From the NCBI RefSeq assembly GCF_007828865.1, contig NZ_VIVK01000001.1:2914001-2978000 (forward strand): a DNA stretch of 64,000 bases. Reading direction: 5' to 3'. Of the stretch, positions 25,880-34,207 are shown piece by piece (within the stretch, counting starts at the first letter, position 1; each line of letters opens with the position of its first letter). The position numbers were made by a program, and so were the translations under genes. This stretch comes from Kribbella amoyensis (lineage in GTDB: Bacteria; Actinomycetota; Actinomycetes; Propionibacteriales; Kribbellaceae). The notes under the pieces are model-generated. The model made no database searches. It saw only the letters and a program-made list of their open reading frames with translations, and was not told the origin of the DNA.

Positions 25880-26784
25880 GCGACCTGACCTACCAGGACG
25901 ACGGGACCAGCAGCGTCTCCGTGGCGGCCGCCGGGACCGAGCTGTTCACCTACGTCTACCAGTCCGGCGCGGCGCAGTACGAGTCGCCGCGGCCGTACTT
26001 GCATCCGCTGCGGACCCCGAGTGGCCGGCTGGTCAGCATCTACCGGCCGCACGACCACTACTGGCATGTCGGGATCGCCTGGTCGTTGCCGCACTTCGGG
26101 GCCGACAACTTCTGGGGCGGACCCAGCTTCCGCAACGGCCGCGGGTACGTCCAGCTCGACAACAACGGCTCGGCGCGGCACCGCCGGACCGACCGGGCCG
26201 AGATCGTCGAAGGCGTGTTCCACTTCGGCCACGAGCTGGAGTGGTTCCGCCAGGACGGCACCGAGGTGGTCCAGGAGAGCCGGCAGCTCACCGCGCGCCT
26301 GGCGGCCGAGCAGTCCGCCTGGACGCTGACCTTCGAGACGTCGATGCGGAACGTCAGCGGCGAGGACATCGTGATCGGTTCGCCGACGACCGAGGGGCGG
26401 CCGGACGCGGGGTACGGCGGGCTGTTCTGGCGTGGACCGCGGTCGTTCACGGGCGGTACCGTCCTCGGTCCGGACGGCGCGACCGGGGAGGAGCTGCGAG
26501 GACAGCGCGCGCCGTGGATGGCCTTCACCGGCAAGCACGACGAGGTCGAGGGCACGTCGTCGGTCGTGATGGTGGACGCGCCGTCGAACGCGCAGCACCC
26601 GCCGCAGTGGTTCGCCCGGTCCCAGCCGTTCGGCTGCCTCGGCCCGGCCCCGTTCTTCAGCGAAGAGGTCACGTTCGGCCGCGACACCACGATGACCAAC
26701 CGGTACGCCGTCGTGATCGCGGACGGCGCCGTCGACCTGGACCGGGCCAAACGCCTGGCCGACGTCGGCAGCTCGGCGCTCTAG
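25876..26784 (+). CDS. DUF6807 ('PmoA'-labelled) family protein
   Basis: 302 residues. The family pattern is clear: ESPRPYLHPLRTPSGRLVSI, then RPHDHYWHVGIAWSLPHFGA and NFWGG. Database labels call this family PmoA, but the protein is soluble and sugar-cluster-associated; a role on carbohydrate derivatives is more likely and no methane oxidation is implied. It overlaps the dehydrogenase gene by ATGA and converges, with 4-bp overlap, with an MFS gene. Confidence 0.82.
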   Translation: MSDLTYQDDGTSSVSVAAAGTELFTYVYQSGAAQYESPRPYLHPLRTPSGRLVSIYRPHDHYWHVGIAWSLPHFGADNFWGGPSFRNGRGYVQLDNNGSARHRRTDRAEIVEGVFHFGHELEWFRQDGTEVVQESRQLTARLAAEQSAWTLTFETSMRNVSGEDIVIGSPTTEGRPDAGYGGLFWRGPRSFTGGTVLGPDGATGEELRGQRAPWMAFTGKHDEVEGTSSVVMVDAPSNAQHPPQWFARSQPFGCLGPAPFFSEEVTFGRDTTMTNRYAVVIADGAVDLDRAKRLADVGSSAL

Positions 26785-28037
26785 TTGCGCTGAGCAACGG
26801 CCTGGTCGGACCTCGCGACCAGGCCATGCAGGGCGAGGGTGACCGCGAGCACGGCGGCCGCGACGTACAGCAGGCCGGGCGGTGGGACGCCGGCGGTCAA
26901 CGCGAGTCCGCCGAGACCACCACCGAGCGCGGAGCCCAAGGAGATCGCGCTGCCGTTCAACGCCATCACGATCGCCACCGAGGTCGGCGCCATCGCGGCG
27001 AGGCGGGCCTGTTGCGGGACCGCGGCGCCGCCGTTGCCGATCCCGGCGGCGAAGAACCAGACCAGGCCGAGGACCGCGATCACGCCGGGCGCGGCGACCG
27101 AGAACGCGATCGCGCCCACGGTGGCGTCGACGAACAGGCCGACGAGGAGCACGGTCAGCACCCGGAGCGGGGTGAAGCGGTCCGCGAGCCGCCCGGTGAC
27201 GGCGTTGCCGAGCATGCTGGCCACGCCGTAGCCGAACATGATGACGATCATCATCCAGCCGGCCTGGTGGGTCGGACCGAGGATGAGCACCGCATAGGTG
27301 AAGCAGGTGTAGCTGGCGCACAGGATGCCCGTGGTCACCAGCAACCCGGCCACCAACCGGGGCTGGCGGAGCGGCCGGAGCCGGTCGGCGAGCGAGCCGG
27401 CCGGCAGGTGCAGCCGCGGCAGCTTGAGCAGGATGCCGGCCAGCGCGACCGTCCCGGTCACGGCGACCATGATCAAGGGGAAACGCCAGCTGGACTGCCC
27501 GAGCACCAGGCCGACCGGGACGCCGAGAGCGGTCGCGGTCATCCATCCACCGAGCACGAACGACAACGCCTTGCCGCGATGCTCGGGTGGCGCCAGGTGG
27601 ATGACGTACCCGGTGATCGCAGCGGTCAGCAGGCTCCCGCCGAGGGCCGCGACGACCCGGCCGCCGAGCGCGACCGCGTATGTCGGGGCCACGGCGACGA
27701 GCAGGTTCCCGACGATGAACACGGCCAGCGCCAGCGTGATCGTGCGCCGTCGTTCCCACCCGCTGGTGACCGTACCGAGCAGTGGTGCCGCCAGCGCGGA
27801 GGTCAGGGCGAACACCGAGACGAGCTGGCCGGCCAGCGCCTCGGTCACCTGGAGATCCGTGGCGATCGAGGGCAGCAGGCCGGCCAGCACGTAGCCGTCG
27901 ATCCCGGTGGAGAACGTCCCCACGGCCAGCCAGATCAGCGCCCGGTACGGCAGAACCGGTGCGGGGCGGACCGTCGACGGCGGGGCGGGGGAAGTGTTCA
28001 CCGGGTGGCCGCTCTCCTCACGGACGGACGAAGGCAT
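26781..28037 (-). CDS. MFS transporter (12-TM, DHA1/AraJ-like)
   Basis: 418 residues. TM1 region ALIWLAVGTFSTGIDGYVLA and GTVTSGWERRRTITLALAVF fit sugar or drug exporters of the DHA1 group, similar to chloramphenicol-resistance-type pumps. It is on the strand opposite the LacI-controlled operon and tail-to-tail with it. The ATG at 28037 is used; an internal GTG at 28001 preceded by GGAGAG may be the real start, which would drop 12 hydrophilic residues. Confidence 0.85.
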   Translation of the reverse strand: MPSSVREESGHPVNTSPAPPSTVRPAPVLPYRALIWLAVGTFSTGIDGYVLAGLLPSIATDLQVTEALAGQLVSVFALTSALAAPLLGTVTSGWERRRTITLALAVFIVGNLLVAVAPTYAVALGGRVVAALGGSLLTAAITGYVIHLAPPEHRGKALSFVLGGWMTATALGVPVGLVLGQSSWRFPLIMVAVTGTVALAGILLKLPRLHLPAGSLADRLRPLRQPRLVAGLLVTTGILCASYTCFTYAVLILGPTHQAGWMMIVIMFGYGVASMLGNAVTGRLADRFTPLRVLTVLLVGLFVDATVGAIAFSVAAPGVIAVLGLVWFFAAGIGNGGAAVPQQARLAAMAPTSVAIVMALNGSAISLGSALGGGLGGLALTAGVPPPGLLYVAAAVLAVTLALHGLVARSDQAVAQRN

Positions 28038-28074
28038 CGATCCGTACCGAGCCCAGGCGGCCCAGGTTATCCGG

Positions 28075-30081
28075 TCAGCGGCGGGCGCCCGCCTCGGTCA
28101 TCACCCGCTGGGCCTCCGGTGGGAAGACGCCGTCGGTGACCTGGGTGTTGCCGACCAGCCGGTTGTTGTAGCCCGGTCCCTCGGGATTACGGGCCGGGCC
28201 GACGTCCCACCAGTTGCCGGTGATCAGGTTGTCCTTGGTGTTGAAGGTCTCCGGGTCCTTGTCGTCGGCGTTGACGTAGACCCAGCGGCTGCTGCCGAGG
28301 AACACGTTCTCGCGCATCACGACGTACCGGGTGCCCTGGTCGATCAGGGCGCCGAACGTCTCCCGGCTGTCGTAGACGTAGTTGCGCTCGATCACGGTGC
28401 CGGGGCTCGAGGACAGCGTGTAGATGCTGCCGCCGTCGTGCATCGCCTGCTTGGTGTCGTGGATGAGGTTGTGGCTGACGGCGTTCTCCCGGAACGTGGT
28501 CGGCGTGGTGTAGATCGGCTGGTACTCGTAGAGGCCGGCCTTCAGGTAGTACTCGTTGCCGCCCGGGTCGTTGATGCCCCAGCCCCAGCCGATGTCGATG
28601 CCGTCGTACGGCAGGTCGGTGAGGGTGTTGTGCGAGATCGTCGCGCGGGTCACGTAGGTGGCCAGGATGCCGGCGTTGTCGCGGTAGTTCTTCGAGACGC
28701 CGCTGATCGTGTTGTCGACGATCCGGACGTCGTGGTTCGTCATCCGCGGGTCGCGCGGGTGGTGGGCGTCCGGCTGGACCCCACCGACCACGATCGCGGA
28801 CGCCGCGCTGTCGGTAAAGCGGTTGCCCTGGACATCGATCTCGCCGGCGCCGTACCCGGGTCCGGAGGCGTGGGCGTTCGGGTCCATGCCGAGACCGAGG
28901 CCGACCTGGCCGAGCCGGGTGAAGACGTTGCCGTCGAAGGTGATGTGCGAGGCCGCCGAGACCTGGACCGCGGCCGGGATCTGGTGCCACTCGTTCCGGG
29001 TCGCCTCGAACTCGGGGCAGCCGTCCTGGCAGCTGGTCAGGTAGTCGGCCGGCGGGTTGTACTTGCCGACGATGTGCGCGCCGCTCTGCTGGTCGGCGTA
29101 CCCCTGCGGTCCGCTCGGGAAGCGCCAGGTGGTGTCGGAGAACTGCAGCCCGGAGAAGGTCAGGTCGCGGACCGGCTCCGCGTAGCTGCCGCCGATCTGG
29201 ATCAGCGACTCCAGCCGCGGCAACCGGATCTCGGAGTCACCGGCCGACCGGCCGTCGGCGGGCTTGTAGAAGAGCTTGCCCGCCTTCGAGTCCAGCGCCC
29301 ACTGGTTCGGGCTGTCGATGAACTCGTAGGCGTTGTTCAGGTACAGCGCGCCCCGGTTGTACGGCGACTTGAGCGTGTCGTACCCGAAGTTGTTGTTCTC
29401 CCAGGCCGGCTGGGTCATCACCAGCTCGTTGCCCTCGATCGAGCTGACCGGGGAGTACCGGTCGGTGAAGGAGCCGAGTTCCTCCAGCTCCAGGCCGGAC
29501 GTGTCCCGGAGCGCGGCGAACTTGGCGGCCAGGGCTGGGTCGTTCACGGTCAGGCCGCGAGGACTGAACGACAGGTGGGCGCGGTTCTTCTTGTCGGGGG
29601 CGAGCATCAACCGCGGGCGCTCGGCGAGCTTGCCGTCGGCGTACAGCTGGCGGGTCGTGGTCCCGGCCGGGACCTTCGCGACCCAGATGTTCTTCGCGGG
29701 ATCGGCCAGGGTCCAGCCGGTGACCCGGGATCCGCCGGACAGGACCGCGCGCTCGCCAGGGGCGCTGGTCCAGGTGACCCGGTGTCCGTTCCGGCCGCCG
29801 TCCCGGGCGTCGAAACGCAGCGGCCGGGCGAGTTCGTGGATGCCGCCGGCCACGATCACCCGGACGTCGCGGCGGGCCGAGTGGGCCCGGACGAGTCCTT
29901 GGGCGGCTTCGAAGGTGCGGACGACGTGGTCGGCGCCGGCCGCCTGACCGGTCGGGGACACCGCGATGGTGACCGGACCGGCGGCGTACGCGGTGCCGTC
30001 GAGGCCGAGCACGGAGAGTCCGAGCGCGGCGGCGAGCAAGGTGGCGAGGACGGGGAGGGGGCGACTTCGTCTACGACCCAT
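28075..30081 (-). CDS. Secreted right-handed parallel beta-helix protein (putative polysaccharide-active)
   Basis: 668 residues. Sec-type signal peptide: basic MGRRRSRP, hydrophobic core, cleavage near YAAG (about residue 34). The body shows pectin-lyase-like beta-helix repeats, for example VSAASHITFDGNVFTRLG, then GEIDVQGNRFTDSAASAIVV and TISGVSKNYRDNAGILA and GTVIERNYVYDSRETFG. Such proteins cleave or bind uronic-acid-rich polysaccharides; catalytic residues cannot be assigned. The promoter carries the same CAGACAAC octamer as the divergent regulator/ABC region, linking it to that regulon. Confidence 0.85.
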   Translation of the reverse strand: MGRRRSRPLPVLATLLAAALGLSVLGLDGTAYAAGPVTIAVSPTGQAAGADHVVRTFEAAQGLVRAHSARRDVRVIVAGGIHELARPLRFDARDGGRNGHRVTWTSAPGERAVLSGGSRVTGWTLADPAKNIWVAKVPAGTTTRQLYADGKLAERPRLMLAPDKKNRAHLSFSPRGLTVNDPALAAKFAALRDTSGLELEELGSFTDRYSPVSSIEGNELVMTQPAWENNNFGYDTLKSPYNRGALYLNNAYEFIDSPNQWALDSKAGKLFYKPADGRSAGDSEIRLPRLESLIQIGGSYAEPVRDLTFSGLQFSDTTWRFPSGPQGYADQQSGAHIVGKYNPPADYLTSCQDGCPEFEATRNEWHQIPAAVQVSAASHITFDGNVFTRLGQVGLGLGMDPNAHASGPGYGAGEIDVQGNRFTDSAASAIVVGGVQPDAHHPRDPRMTNHDVRIVDNTISGVSKNYRDNAGILATYVTRATISHNTLTDLPYDGIDIGWGWGINDPGGNEYYLKAGLYEYQPIYTTPTTFRENAVSHNLIHDTKQAMHDGGSIYTLSSSPGTVIERNYVYDSRETFGALIDQGTRYVVMRENVFLGSSRWVYVNADDKDPETFNTKDNLITGNWWDVGPARNPEGPGYNNRLVGNTQVTDGVFPPEAQRVMTEAGARR

Positions 30082-30103
30082 CGGGGTGACTCCTCAGTCG
30101 TCT

Positions 30104-30156
30104 GTTGTCTGTCAGGTATGACGTCTGAACGTAGACGGGCCGCAACGGAGGGTCAA
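30104..30156 (-). promoter_or_regulatory. Promoter and operator of the beta-helix gene
   Basis: On the minus strand, TTGACC (30156-30151), a 17-bp spacer and TACGTT (30133-30128) form a sigma-70-like promoter. About 10 bp downstream of the expected start site lies CAGACAAC (30111-30104), the octamer repeated twice before the ABC operon. A repressor bound here would block elongation. Confidence 0.6.
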
Positions 30157-30177
30157 GAGTTCGGGCACATCGAAAAG

Positions 30178-30208
30178 GAGGCTCGATACATCGGATGTAT
30201 CGAGCCTC
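30178..30208 (-). terminator. Strong hairpin terminator of the FCD regulator gene
   Basis: 14-bp perfect stem with a 3-nt loop (GAGGCTCGATACAT, CGG, ATGTATCGAGCCTC on the plus strand). Read on the minus strand it is followed by CTTTTCG, giving a short U-tract. It begins 16 bp after the stop of the regulator gene. Confidence 0.75.
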
Positions 30209-30223
30209 AGGGGTGGTGCGGAA

Positions 30224-30982
30224 TCAGTCGCCCGAGCGGGCGGGCGGGCGGCGGCGCTCCCAGGCGGAGCGGATGTGGTCGGTCATCGCCTGGGCGGCCC
30301 CGGCGGCGTCCCGGTCCAGGATCCGGTCCAGGATCCGCCAGTGCTCCTCGTTGCTGATGGCAACGTCCTCGACGCCGGGGTGACCCTGGTAGCGCAGGCT
30401 GGTGCGGGCCTGGCTGTGCACGGTGCTGACGATCGACCGGGCCAGCCGGTTGCCGGACGCGGCCATGATCCGGTCGTGGAACTCGACGTCGGTCTCGATG
30501 AAGACCGCCGGGGTCCGGACGTCGGCCTCGAGCCGGTGGAAGATCGCCTGCAGCTCGGCGAGGTCCTCGTCGGTGGCGTGGCCGGCGGCCTCGGCGGCGA
30601 GGCTCGACTCGAGCGCGATCCGGACCTGGACCAGCTCGTCCAGGATGGTCAGGTTCGCGTCGTGCTTCACCGCGGCGGCGAGCACGGCCGCGTCGAGCAG
30701 GTTCCACCTGGTGTCGTCGGTGACCACGGCGCCGACGCCCTGCCGGACCGCGACCAGGCCCTTCGCCTCCAGCGCCTTGACGGCCTCACGCACCGTGATC
30801 CGGCTGACCTGGAAGGTCTCCGACAGCGCGGATTCCGGCGGCAGTGCCGAGCCCGGCCGGAGCTCGCCGGACAGGATCGCGTCAACGATCGACTCCACCA
30901 CCAGGTCGGCCAGCCGGGCGGGCCGGCGGGCGCGCGCGGCCGGACCCAGCGTCACGGCCGGCTGCTCGGAACCCGATGCCAC
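30224..30982 (-). CDS. GntR/FadR-type transcriptional regulator with FCD domain (first)
   Basis: 252 residues. Winged helix-turn-helix at about 20-85 (LRPGSALPPESALSETFQVS, then RITVREAVKALEAKGLVAVR), then an FCD ligand domain with the metal-site pattern DVEFHDRIMAASGN and ISNEEHWRILDRILDRDAAG. FCD regulators usually sense organic or sugar acids. GTG at 30982 has GGGGAGG upstream and is preferred to the ATG at 31039. It is divergent from the ABC operon; the octamer CAGACAAC occurs twice between them and once before the beta-helix gene. Confidence 0.88.
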   Translation of the reverse strand: MASGSEQPAVTLGPAARARRPARLADLVVESIVDAILSGELRPGSALPPESALSETFQVSRITVREAVKALEAKGLVAVRQGVGAVVTDDTRWNLLDAAVLAAAVKHDANLTILDELVQVRIALESSLAAEAAGHATDEDLAELQAIFHRLEADVRTPAVFIETDVEFHDRIMAASGNRLARSIVSTVHSQARTSLRYQGHPGVEDVAISNEEHWRILDRILDRDAAGAAQAMTDHIRSAWERRRPPARSGD

Positions 30983-31039
30983 CGTGGCCTCCCCGAAGAG
31001 TTGTGAACGATCGGTTTCGATTCTGCCGCACCGAGTCAC

Positions 31040-31082
31040 CAGACAACAAGCCGTTGACAGCAGTCAACAGACAACTGACAAT
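31040..31082 (+). promoter_or_regulatory. Promoter and FCD operator region of the ABC operon
   Basis: TTGACA (31054-31059), 17-bp spacer, GACAAT (31077-31082). CAGACAAC occurs at 31040-31047 and 31068-31075, the second lying inside the promoter spacer. GTTGAC-AGCA-GTCAAC (31053-31068) is an inverted repeat overlapping the -35 element. The match to the octamer at the beta-helix promoter suggests one regulator for all three units. Confidence 0.65.
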
Positions 31083-31136
31083 CGCTGAAGCGGTGGCTGT
31101 CCTGGTGGAGCCGCCGATCGACTTCAGGAGGGCGTC

Positions 31137-32456
31137 ATGCCGACCGCGTCAGATCAGACCCCGAGGTGGTTCCGTCAGCCGAGGCGTAGCTGGGTGCTCG
31201 CCGCCCTGGCGCCGCTGCTGGCCGTGACGGCCGGCGCCTGCGGTGCCGCCGCACCGGAGGCGAGCGGGGGATCCCAGGGCGCCGCCGAGTCCGGCAAGCT
31301 GGTCGTCTGGGACTGGCACTCGGGCGACGCGAAGACCAAGGCGTACTACGACAAGGCCAAGACCGACTTCGAGGGCAAGCACCCCGGCGTCGAGGTCGAG
31401 TTCGTCGCCCAGCCGTACGACCAGTACTACACACTGCTCGGCACGGCGATCCAGGCCGGCAAGGGACCGGATCTGGCGATGTTCAACGGCGGCGCCCAGC
31501 TGCGCGAGCGGGCCGCGTCGCTGATCCCGCTGGACGAGAAGACCAAGGACCTGAGCGAGCGGCTGACCGGCTGGGACGCGTTCAAGGACAAGGGCACGAC
31601 GTATGCCGTCCCGATCACGCTGCAGGGTTTCCCCTTCTACTACAACAAGAGCGTCTACAAGAAGGCCGGCCTGGACCCGGAGAAGCCGCCGGCCTCGCTG
31701 GCCGAGCTGAAGGCCGACTGCGCCGCGATCAAGAAGGCGGGCACGGCCTGCTTCAACCTCGGCAACAAGGAGGGCCTCGGGATCGAGTTCTTCCTGTCCG
31801 GCTTCGCGCCCGGCGTGTTCAGCCCGCAGCAGTACGACGCCTGGCTCGCCGGCAAGCGGGACTGGTCCTCTCCTGAGGTCAAGCAGATCTTCCAGTTGTG
31901 GAAGTCCAGCAACGACGAGGGCTGGTACAACCAGGGCGTCAACTCGACCGCGATGTTCATGGACCAGTTCACGATGTTCTCCGGTGGCAAGGGCGGCAAC
32001 GTGATCGGGCTGATCTCCGACACCGCGCACTGGAAGGACTTCGACGAGTTCCTCGGCCCCGACCTCGGGGTGTACCAGCCGCCGGTGCTGAACCCGGCGA
32101 ACGCGACCAAGACCTACCTGCCGGCCGAGGGCGGCATCGGGTACGGCGTGATGAAGTGGACCAAGAACCAGGAGCTGGCCGTCGACCTGGTCAAGAGCCT
32201 GGCGAGCACGGACGCGCTCAAGCTCTTCTACGGCAACGCCGGCGCGATCGCGGCGGACACCACCATCGACACCTCGGACGCGACCGTGCCGGCGGTGAAG
32301 TCGATCGTGTCCTGGCTGCCGGACAGCAAGCCGTTGCTGCACACCGCGCTCTCGGCCAAGACGCTGGACCTGATCCACCGGTTGTCGCAGCAGCTGATCA
32401 ACGGTGACGTCACGGTGGACCAGGCCCTCACGCAGCTGGCGGCGTCGGACAAGTGA
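31137..32456 (+). CDS. Sugar ABC transporter substrate-binding lipoprotein
   Basis: 439 residues. Long signal peptide ending at lipobox TAGAC (Cys near 38), then a Gly/Ser linker. The family-1 binding-protein fold is recognisable: KLVVWDWHSGDAKTKAYYDK, VEVEFVAQPYDQYYTLLGTA and GKGPDLAMFNGGAQL. It captures a carbohydrate for the permeases that follow; the substrate is likely an oligosaccharide or sugar acid. A strong AGGAGG site precedes the ATG. No ATPase gene is in the operon, as is common where a shared MsiK-type ATPase is used. Confidence 0.9.
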   Translation: MPTASDQTPRWFRQPRRSWVLAALAPLLAVTAGACGAAAPEASGGSQGAAESGKLVVWDWHSGDAKTKAYYDKAKTDFEGKHPGVEVEFVAQPYDQYYTLLGTAIQAGKGPDLAMFNGGAQLRERAASLIPLDEKTKDLSERLTGWDAFKDKGTTYAVPITLQGFPFYYNKSVYKKAGLDPEKPPASLAELKADCAAIKKAGTACFNLGNKEGLGIEFFLSGFAPGVFSPQQYDAWLAGKRDWSSPEVKQIFQLWKSSNDEGWYNQGVNSTAMFMDQFTMFSGGKGGNVIGLISDTAHWKDFDEFLGPDLGVYQPPVLNPANATKTYLPAEGGIGYGVMKWTKNQELAVDLVKSLASTDALKLFYGNAGAIAADTTIDTSDATVPAVKSIVSWLPDSKPLLHTALSAKTLDLIHRLSQQLINGDVTVDQALTQLAASDK

Positions 32457-33370
32457 CTTCGCAGGCAGTGGCCGCACCGCGGCGGGCGACCGCGGTCCGG
32501 CGGTTCCGGATCGCCGAGCACAAGCTCGCGCCGTGGATCCTGCTCGCCCCGTCGGTGCTGGTGATCGTCGCGCTGCGGGTGATCCCGTTGTTCCTCGGCG
32601 CGCAGTACTCGCTCACCGGCGACGGCGAGCGGAACGGCGTGTTCGTCGGGCTGGACAACTACCGGGCGCTGCTGCACGACCGGGTGTTCGGGATCGCGCT
32701 GAAGAACGTCGGCCTGCTGTTCCTGGCCCTGCCGGTGGCGGTCGCGATCCCGGGGATCCTGGCGACCTTCCTGTTCCTCAAGGTCCCCGGGCACCGGTTC
32801 TACCGCAGCGTGTACTTCTTCCCGGTGGTGCTGTCGCCGGTGATCATCGGCGCGATCTTCAACATCCTGCTGTCCTTCGACGGTCCGGTGAACCAGCTGC
32901 TCGGCCGGGCCGGACTGGGTCCGGTCGACTGGCTGGGCAACGGCAAGGTGGCGATCTTCTCGGTGATCGCGGTGCACATCTGGGCCACCTTCGGGATGGC
33001 GCTGGTGATCTTCCTGGCCGGGTTCGCGACGCTGGACCAGTCGTTGCTGGACGCGGCCCGGTGCGACGGCGCGAACCTGGCCCAGACCGTCCGGCACGTG
33101 GTGATCCCCGAGCTCAGCCGGACCATCCAGTTCGTCTTCGTGACCACGATGATCGGTCTGCTGACCGGGATGTTCGGCCTGCTCTACGTGATGACCGCGG
33201 GCGGTCCGGGCGGCGCGACGTACCTGCCGGAGCTCTACATCTGGATCACCCAGGGGCAGATGAACAGCCCGGCGCTCGCCTCGGCGGCGTCGATGGTGCT
33301 GTTCGTGCTGATGCTCTTCGTCGGGTTCGCGCAACTGCGGCTGATCAAGCGCGCCACCAAGGAGGCCTGA
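32453..33370 (+). CDS. Sugar ABC transporter permease (MalF-type)
   Basis: 305 residues, six membrane segments. N-terminus EHKLAPWILLAPSVLVIVAL; the conserved EAA-like loop is LDQSLLDAARCDGANLAQTV, then RHVVIPELSRTIQ, which docks the ATPase. It overlaps the binding-protein gene by 4 bp (GTGA) and is followed immediately by its partner permease. Confidence 0.92.
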   Translation: MTSQAVAAPRRATAVRRFRIAEHKLAPWILLAPSVLVIVALRVIPLFLGAQYSLTGDGERNGVFVGLDNYRALLHDRVFGIALKNVGLLFLALPVAVAIPGILATFLFLKVPGHRFYRSVYFFPVVLSPVIIGAIFNILLSFDGPVNQLLGRAGLGPVDWLGNGKVAIFSVIAVHIWATFGMALVIFLAGFATLDQSLLDAARCDGANLAQTVRHVVIPELSRTIQFVFVTTMIGLLTGMFGLLYVMTAGGPGGATYLPELYIWITQGQMNSPALASAASMVLFVLMLFVGFAQLRLIKRATKEA

Positions 33371-33371
33371 G

Positions 33372-34199
33372 ATGAGGGAACGCGGCGTCGCCCGCTGGGT
33401 GATCGCGGTACCGATGCTCCTGCTCGCGCTGGCCACGGTGTACCCGATGCTGTTCACGCTCAACGTGGCGATGAAGTCGCGCCGGGAGTACGTGCTGGAC
33501 CGGTTCGCGCCGGCCGAGCACGTGAGCTTCGCCAACTTCGCCGAGGCGTGGAACAGCTCGGGACTCGGCCGGTACACGCTGAACTCGGTGATCGTCACGG
33601 CCGGTGCGGTGGCATTGTTGCTGCTGCTCGGGTCGATGGCCGGGTTCGCGTTCAGCCAGCTGAACTTCCGCGGCCGCAAGTCGTTGTTCCTGCTCTGCCT
33701 GGGTGCGTTGATGATTCCGTTCCAGGTGATCATGGTGCCGTTCTTCCGGGTGCTCGGGCAGGCCGGGTTGCTGGACACGCACCTGGGCCTGGTGCTCGCC
33801 TACACCGGGCAGTTCCTGCCGTTCACGATCTTCCTGATGACGAGCTTCTACGCCCGCGTCCCGCAGGAGGTGATCGAGGCGGCCCGGGTGGACGGCAGCA
33901 GCACGCTCGGGATCTACCGGCGGATCATGGTCCCGATCGGCCGGCCGGCGTTGTTGTCGGTGGGCATCCTGAACGCGTTGTTCTGCTGGAACGACGTGCT
34001 GATCTCCCTGCTCGTCCTGCAGTCCGAGCGCAACCGCACCCTGATGGTCGGGGTGACGGCGCTGCGCGGGCAGTACTCCGACAACATCCCGTTGTTCGCG
34101 GGCGGCGTCCTGGTCGCGGTCTTCCCCGTGATCCTCGTCTACCTGTTCTTCCAGCGGCAGATCACCGACGGCGTCACCGCCGGGGCGACGAAGGGATAG
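33372..34199 (+). CDS. Sugar ABC transporter permease (MalG-type)
   Basis: 275 residues, six membrane segments. The EAA loop reads VPQEVIEAARVDGSSTLGIY then RRIMVPIGRPAL. It pairs with the MalF-type permease one base upstream to form the transmembrane channel. The next gene, an enolase-superfamily enzyme, begins 9 bp after its stop, so import and metabolism are on one transcript. Confidence 0.92.
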   Translation: MRERGVARWVIAVPMLLLALATVYPMLFTLNVAMKSRREYVLDRFAPAEHVSFANFAEAWNSSGLGRYTLNSVIVTAGAVALLLLLGSMAGFAFSQLNFRGRKSLFLLCLGALMIPFQVIMVPFFRVLGQAGLLDTHLGLVLAYTGQFLPFTIFLMTSFYARVPQEVIEAARVDGSSTLGIYRRIMVPIGRPALLSVGILNALFCWNDVLISLLVLQSERNRTLMVGVTALRGQYSDNIPLFAGGVLVAVFPVILVYLFFQRQITDGVTAGATKG

Positions 34200-34207
34200 C
34201 GCCGGAC

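Noticed and set aside
25876-26784. Methane oxygenase subunit, from the 'PmoA' family label
   Set aside because: The protein is soluble and lies in a sugar dehydrogenase operon; the label is a database misnomer for DUF6807.
30178-30208. FCD operator at the 14-bp palindrome
   Set aside because: It starts 16 bp after a stop codon, has a 3-nt loop and a T-run in the correct direction, so a terminator explains it better.
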